Positions 59,130 through 64,000 of a DNA stretch of 64,000 nucleotides are shown here, in pieces; positions within the stretch are counted from its first letter, which is position 1, and each line of letters opens with the position of its first letter. This DNA comes from Pholiota molesta. Its lineage: Eukaryota > Basidiomycota > Agaricomycetes > Agaricales > Strophariaceae. The notes beneath the pieces were generated by a model. It saw only the letters and a program-made list of their open reading frames with translations. It was not told where the DNA came from and did not search any database. A program made the translations under genes and the position numbers. The stretch covers positions 124,001 to 188,000 of the forward strand of contig JACGCK010000015.1 of NCBI GenBank assembly GCA_014925825.1, in the 5' to 3' direction.

Positions 59130-59890
59130 CGATCCATTGCTTCTCAGCCAGCTTTTCCTCCTTTTACCCAAATCCTTGGTGGGATGAGCTCCCAATAATC
59201 TGGAGTACCACCCGAAGGTATCCCAATCCAAATGGCCCGCGATTTCCCCATTTTTGACAATAATATTGGCTCCATTGAGATCGCCATGTCGAAAGGACAA
59301 TCTGTGTGCTAGTACCCACATGCGGAGCAGCAATGATGTCAAGTTTTGCAGCGCTTGATCCAGTAGTCATTGTATTCAGCGACAGAATGGAACACGCAAG
59401 AAGAGTCACATTCCGATCCCAAGGGAGAGGTCGGAACCAGGTGTTTTGAACGGCCGCCCGTCCCAGGTCCCTATGCCGCTTTGCTGCGGATAGAGATAGC
59501 TCTAATCTGTCGGATGACGCCCGCGAGCTGGCTAGCGATATTCTGGAGATCTTCGGCGGAGTCCATAGGACTGCTGAGCCGCTCCCCGGGAACTAATCAT
59601 GACGTTGTAAATTCTCCGCCCTTTCAAAAACCATATGGACACGGGGGACAGGAATTTGGTGTGAATGCGGATGAAATCCATGACGCGCGCTTCCGCGAGG
59701 CCCGTACATCGAGAGCATTGCTGACTTTGACATAACGGCCGTCGTTCAGATTATAACAGTGTTATGTATGACGATGCCTCCTTGAGCGACATCACTTTCT
59801 GCATAACTTCGTTTACCTCTTGCTCGCTGGGGCTGGTAATGCCCGACGAGAGGCTACGAAGGACGCGGGGTGTGCTTGTGTTGTCTCTGT
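59130..59890 (-). pseudogene. Decayed APH-like phosphotransferase
   Basis: On the minus strand, fragments in the right order but in different frames: S-P-S-E-Q-E-V-N-E-V-M-Q-K (about 59830), A-E-A-R-V-M-D-F-I-R-I-H-T (about 59680), G-T-W-D-G-R-P-F, W-F-R-P-L-P-W-D-R, S-V-A-E-Y-N-D-Y-W-I-K-R (about 59380), then F-R-H-G-D-L-N-G-A-N-I-I-V and L-D-W-D-T-F-G-W-Y (about 59220). Several stops and frame changes make it non-functional. It lies in tandem with the gene at 57796-58772. Confidence 0.8.
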
Positions 59891-60335
59891 TGATCTTGGG
59901 CGGGCTTGCAACCTCAAATTAGTGTTTATGATATGATTGGACTCGGTGAATTAGCAATCACCTTTCAGAGATTCAGCGATGGACCAGGTGGCGCGTCATA
60001 ATGTTCCTTATCTGACGGTCTGTTGGATAGTGATAGGAGTTGTCTGAAAGTAGCGTCATGTGTGGTATTGGTAGGTAGAGAAGTATTTTGGGTTATTTAT
60101 AGATTCTGGAGGCACATCAGACCTAGTCAAATCTTTACAAGGAGTAAAAGCGCGACAGGGTTAGACATGACTCAACCTTATTGTACAAAATTTCACATAT
60201 AGTAAAAGCAAGTAGCAAAGCAAGCAAAGAAAACAAAGAAAGAAAGAAAGCAAAGTGAAAGCGGAAAGCGAAAGAATCTGAAAGCGATGGGAGTTAGCGG
60301 AACTGTAATGATCAAACATAGCTTCGTTGAATCTA

Positions 60336-60839
60336 TCACTCGTCAAATCCTGCTTGAGCCTCCTCACAACCCTCTTCCAAGTTCATGTGGAATAAGCCTT
60401 GGCTCTCTGCCTCGATCAAGACCAAATCACCAGTCCTGACAATTCCATTCGCCATTCGGCGCCAAGACAGGCATGTCGCTCCCGATTTTTCGAGTCTCTT
60501 TCGATCCTCTAAAGACATCCTAGAACGAGACGATTGAGCGGCTCGTCGAGGCTGTATCCGCGGATGCGCTCTTGTCAGTGGTCCCCAGTTCGTAAGTGCG
60601 GTACTTGAAGCTCTTGCACAATGTGCACGCGTCGCTGGATTGCATAGCCGTCCGACCAGCCAACAACCCACAGATAGTTCAGTGATTATAGCGCGCAATT
60701 CCAGTAGGTGACAGTGTACTTGAAGTAGCACGTCTTTGGGCTCGTCCGTGTCTTTGAATATGTGATCGAGACTCACAGGACTAAAATGTCCTGATGGACG
60801 TCCGAAGTTTGGCAAGATTTGCGGTTCAGGAAAAGACAT
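60336..60839 (-). pseudogene. Broken NCQDW-motif paralogue
   Basis: Starts M-S-F-P-E-P-Q-I-L-P-N-F-G-R-P-S-G, then P-K-D-V-L-L-Q-V-H, mirroring the intact gene at 56880-57407. Later, L-T-N-W-G-P-L-T matches L-T-S-W-G-V-I-T. The signature G-E-W-N-C-Q-D-W appears only in a different frame (about 60430-60455) and is followed at once by a stop. Frame changes and an interrupted middle indicate a pseudogene. Confidence 0.75.
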
Positions 60840-62898
60840 GGAGTAGATAATGACAAAGAAGCACGAGTGATAAGTATCCATATCCAGTGAATTTCCGAAT
60901 TATTGAATGCGCCCAAAATGCGCCTCTACGAGCTGAATGTCGAATGTCGGAGGTCGAATGATCAAAACTTGCGAAATTGACTCCGGCTTGTGCACAATGT
61001 GCTTTGGAAGTGATGTTCAGCAATAGAGCAGATATCAAAAACTAAAGTAAAGTCAGTGGCAGTTACAGATGATCGATGATCGATGAAACATGGCATGAGC
61101 GCTTAGCCCACAGATCAATGATGATCGTGATGGCAGTTCCTTTCTGAGCCAATACGTGCATGTACTTTATGCTCTAAGAGTCAGATTTGCTGGCCAGCAC
61201 GATTCATGCCAATACATATGGATTTGAGGTACTAGGAGCTTTATTTACTACAGAACTATATTTACAAGCATTTTATAAATTGAGACGATATACAGATTTC
61301 GTAACATTCAGTCGTCAGAAAGAGTCCATAACCGAAACTTAGGCAATGACAATAGAATATCGTGCTATCGTGCATTAAGAAATTGAGCCTAGATAACTGC
61401 CAGTGGAAAGCGATATATCTTGGTTCCAGAATTCAGTGATTTATATAATTCAAGACGAGATTAGCTCAAGATGTGAGGCTTCCTGAGGACAGGCATGTAT
61501 GGCTAAGCTAGTACTTGGTATTGTTAGATAGCTATTTTTATTACTATTTAGTGGTATAAGTCTCCGATGTGTCTGAGCAATGTACCACTAAGCAATCTGA
61601 CTTTCAGGTAGTGAACGCGCACATACCGGGACACGTGACCATAATAACGCCCGAGACAAGAGATTCAGAAACTACAAACGGTTACACCTCAGAAGAGCTG
61701 ATTCTTGTACATATACACATTAAAATAGATACATACACTTTGAGTTTTTTGAAGAAAGTTGGTTGACACAGCTGCTGCTACGATATGAATTAAGAATTGT
61801 GTTTCGGTTATGTGACTTGACAGTCACAATCTAACGTCACATGGATAACGTCCGTTACTCTGGATACTGCCACTCATATCTCATTCAATATATCGTGAAT
61901 GTATATTCTAAGACCCAGGTTTATCCTTTCTAATGTTTCTCTTACCTTGCTTATTTAGAGTGTTCTAGGTTAACAGCCGAAAGCAGAAAAGTAGCCCAGC
62001 CAAGTTTTTTGCAATTTTTGTTAGGCATCGCGCGCCGGTACAGTGGCTGTACACTTAGCCGTTTATGTCACTCGTCGTCTCCAGCCGCGGCAGAGAACAT
62101 CGCTCACGTTCGAACACAATTATCTTGCGCAGGATACATCTACACCGAAATTTATCTGTTAATATTTTTGTTAAGGGCTTCAGACCCGGTCCCCCCCCCC
62201 CCTACCTCGTATGTCGGAAATTGCCGCTGCGTACCTCTTGATATACTGTACTATTTCGACGATTGTTCACGCACTATGACACATGACATACATTGTTCAT
62301 TAACAAGTTGTTCATACTTGGAATGGTCCATGACGGAGAAATTTTTGTTCATTTGGCATGACCAAAGTTTTATTTATTGCAAATAATAATCAGTTCTGAG
62401 AGTAGTCTGACATGTTCCAGCTAATATGTAGCAATATATAGCACCCTTGGTATCTACTGCGTACTTCAGGATAATTTGGCTGCTTCGGGAGAAAATTGAA
62501 AATTGAGGTCGTCAATGACTTGATTTTGACATCGTTCACAACTCAAAATGACGCATGACAAAAGGTAATATTGTTCAGTTCACAAGTCCTTATGACACAT
62601 GACTGAACGATCGGTCGAAATAGTACAGTACTAGTAGGCAAATCAGGGAAGCAGCACAGGCCAGAGCCAGCACTTGTTCATTTCGGAGACCCATCGATAT
62701 CGTGCCTGTAGAGGCCTGTAGGTGCCTGCCTGTTTTCATTGCATCCTCAATCTTCAGCGCTTCAGCCTCCATTTCACAGACGTCGAAAGTTATTTAGGCG
62801 TGCAAGTAATAGGCTAGAGCAAGCCCTGTCTTTTGGATCTCGGCACCCAGTCGTCAGCGATAACTTGTCTACTGTCCACTGTCACGGTTTTTTCATCA
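60840..62898. other. Intergenic, AT-rich, with a MITE-like element
   Basis: No gene seen. Contains a gatgatcgatgatcgatga run (61072-61086), a 12-base C homopolymer (about 62191-62202) and the inverted-repeat element at 62244-62630. Confidence 0.6.
62244..62630. mobile_element. MITE-like element with Tc1/mariner-style ends
   Basis: The ends are inverted repeats: TACTGTACTATTTCGAC at 62244 and GTCGAAATAGTACAGTA ending at 62630. The pairing continues inward (gattgttca / tgaacgatcg) with one mismatch and one extra base. If the outermost TA on each side is the target duplication, the element is about 383 bp. Its interior has no coding capacity and carries internal echoes (tgacacatgac, ttgttca). 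Confidence 0.7.
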
Positions 62899-63883
62899 AT
62901 GCCACTCAATAACTTCGACAACTGCGGCATCGACGTGAATCCAACGCTTCAGACTGGAAGCGATCTTGTTGATAAAGCCCATCTTGGTAAGTAATGCTAC
63001 AGTCATCCTCCTTTATAATCCTGGAATTATATTTACATGAATAAACAGTGCATCCCATTCACTCGCTTCCACATGGTGCGGTAAACCCTGATGCAACGAG
63101 CATCCTTGACGTTCTGGAGAAATTGGAGCGGTCTAGAAAAATGTGTTTCAACAGATACAGAAACTGGTACAATCTCCACGATGGACGTTGTCTCAAAATC
63201 ACGGATCCTCGATCCGATAGAGGAATTGAAGAAGCACGCGTAATGGACTTCATTCGGACACATACAAGTATACCTGTACCTCAGATTCTTATGCTCTTCA
63301 GCGATGCGGAAGGACGGTATATGGTCATGGAGTATATTCCAGCACCCAGCCTTGAAAGTGTATACAACTCCTGCTCATTAGAGGAACTTCAGGGAATCAT
63401 CCAACAAATTGGCGATATCATTCAACAAATCAGGAGCCTTCCAATCCCACAACAAGACACCATAGGAGCTTGGCAAGGAAAGCCGTTCAATAACGTTATA
63501 TTTGATCCCCTTCCTTGGGACAAGTATCCCCCATTAGCCAGCGCATTCAAGTCTGTGGCCGAATTCGATGCATTTTGGCTCAAGCGGTCAAAAATCGATA
63601 TCTCTCTTCCTAGCCCCGCAGCTGCACGGATAGTCCTCTCGCACGGTGACTTGCATGGAGGCAACATCTTAGTCAAGGATGGTAAAGTGGTAGGAGTCGT
63701 AGACTGGGATACGTTCGGATGGTATCCAGAATTTGGGAGGACCTAGCTGTTAGGGACAGTTTGCGAACAACTGGGCTTCTATGGTCTAAAGCCTTGGAAA
63801 GCGAGTTGGGACCCGAAGGCGAATTTCAACGTTGTTATCAGAAATTGATCCTCGAGTCCTACAGAGAGCCTGTTCGGTACTAA
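62899..63883 (+). CDS. APH-like phosphotransferase (one frame break near the C-terminus)
   Basis: Exons 62899-62986 and 63049-63883. The start is M-P-L-N-N-F-D-N-C-G, and a 62-nt intron splits a Val codon. Motifs: R-C-L-K-I-T-D-P-R, I-E-E-A-R-V-M-D-F-I, Y-M-V-M-E-Y-I-P, L-S-H-G-D-L-H-G-G-N-I-L-V-K-D-G and V-V-D-W-D-T-F-G-W-Y-P-E-F. The frame then ends early at 63746. One extra T in the ttt run near 63731-63733 would restore W-E-D-L and carry the frame to the stop at 63881-63883, about 306 residues. Both catalytic motifs lie before the break. It is the closest relative in the window of the minus-strand gene at 57796-58772, in opposite orientation. Confidence 0.8.
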
Positions 63884-64000
63884 ATCTGTCATGAATTTGG
63901 CTCAAAAGTTCCGACTTCCTGACTTAGCCTGCCCCAGTATCGTCGTGGGATTGACTGTCATGTATTAATATTTCCCGTACTTCGAATCTACAAGAATTCG

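Noticed and set aside
1..64000. tRNA genes, rRNA and CRISPR arrays
   Set aside because: Looked for B-box-like strings and regular spaced repeats on both strands; none convincing. The only regular array is the coding ankyrin repeat.

Overview
This window is nuclear DNA of a basidiomycete fungus, almost certainly a mushroom-forming Agaricomycete. The genes carry many short (about 50-60 nt) GT-AG introns and very small exons, and their products are fungal: plasma-membrane H+-ATPase, RAD6-type E2, Clf1, Nmd3, Mss4 and an ER glucosyltransferase with a C-terminal RDEL. The accessory families are those expanded in Agaricomycetes: tyrosinases, a C2/NACHT/ankyrin NLR, APH-like kinases and single-pass beta-sandwich membrane proteins. 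I cannot name the species.

Layout, left to right. At 1-1.7 kb is the 3' part of a membrane protein with two extracellular domains. At 3.7-13.0 kb lie three tyrosinase genes on the + strand. The first two are recent tandem copies with identical exon lengths, and a broken tyrosinase fragment sits between them. The second and third are separated by about 3.5 kb of repeat-rich, GC-skewed DNA. At 13.5-14.7 kb two CsbD-like stress-protein genes diverge from a shared promoter containing a perfect ATF/CREB palindrome; UBC2/RAD6 follows at 15.4-16.1 kb. From 16.1 to 24.4 kb I see no intact gene, only a decayed LINE 3' end. The PMA1 proton pump is at 24.4-27.8 kb.

From 30.6 to 46.8 kb is a housekeeping block: UDP-glucose:glycoprotein glucosyltransferase (-), NMD3 (+), CLF1 (+) and MSS4 (-). 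NMD3 and the first third of CLF1 contain about 15 frame breaks in 2.4 kb, nearly all consistent with one missing base and several in homopolymers. Sequence error is the most likely cause. At 48.2-54.1 kb is a 1,734-residue NLR with 27 nearly identical 33-residue ankyrin repeats, the strongest candidate for a fast-evolving recognition gene. From 56.9 kb to the end is a patch of intact and decayed copies of two families: APH-like small-molecule kinases and a little-known family with a conserved NCQDW motif. A 0.39-kb MITE-like element lies at 62.2-62.6 kb.

Exon boundaries were read by eye from splice signals and reading-frame continuity. Totals were checked for divisibility by three for all spliced models except UGGT, whose internal exons were only partly traced, and NMD3, where frame breaks prevent it. 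No similarity search was possible, so family names rest on motif recognition.
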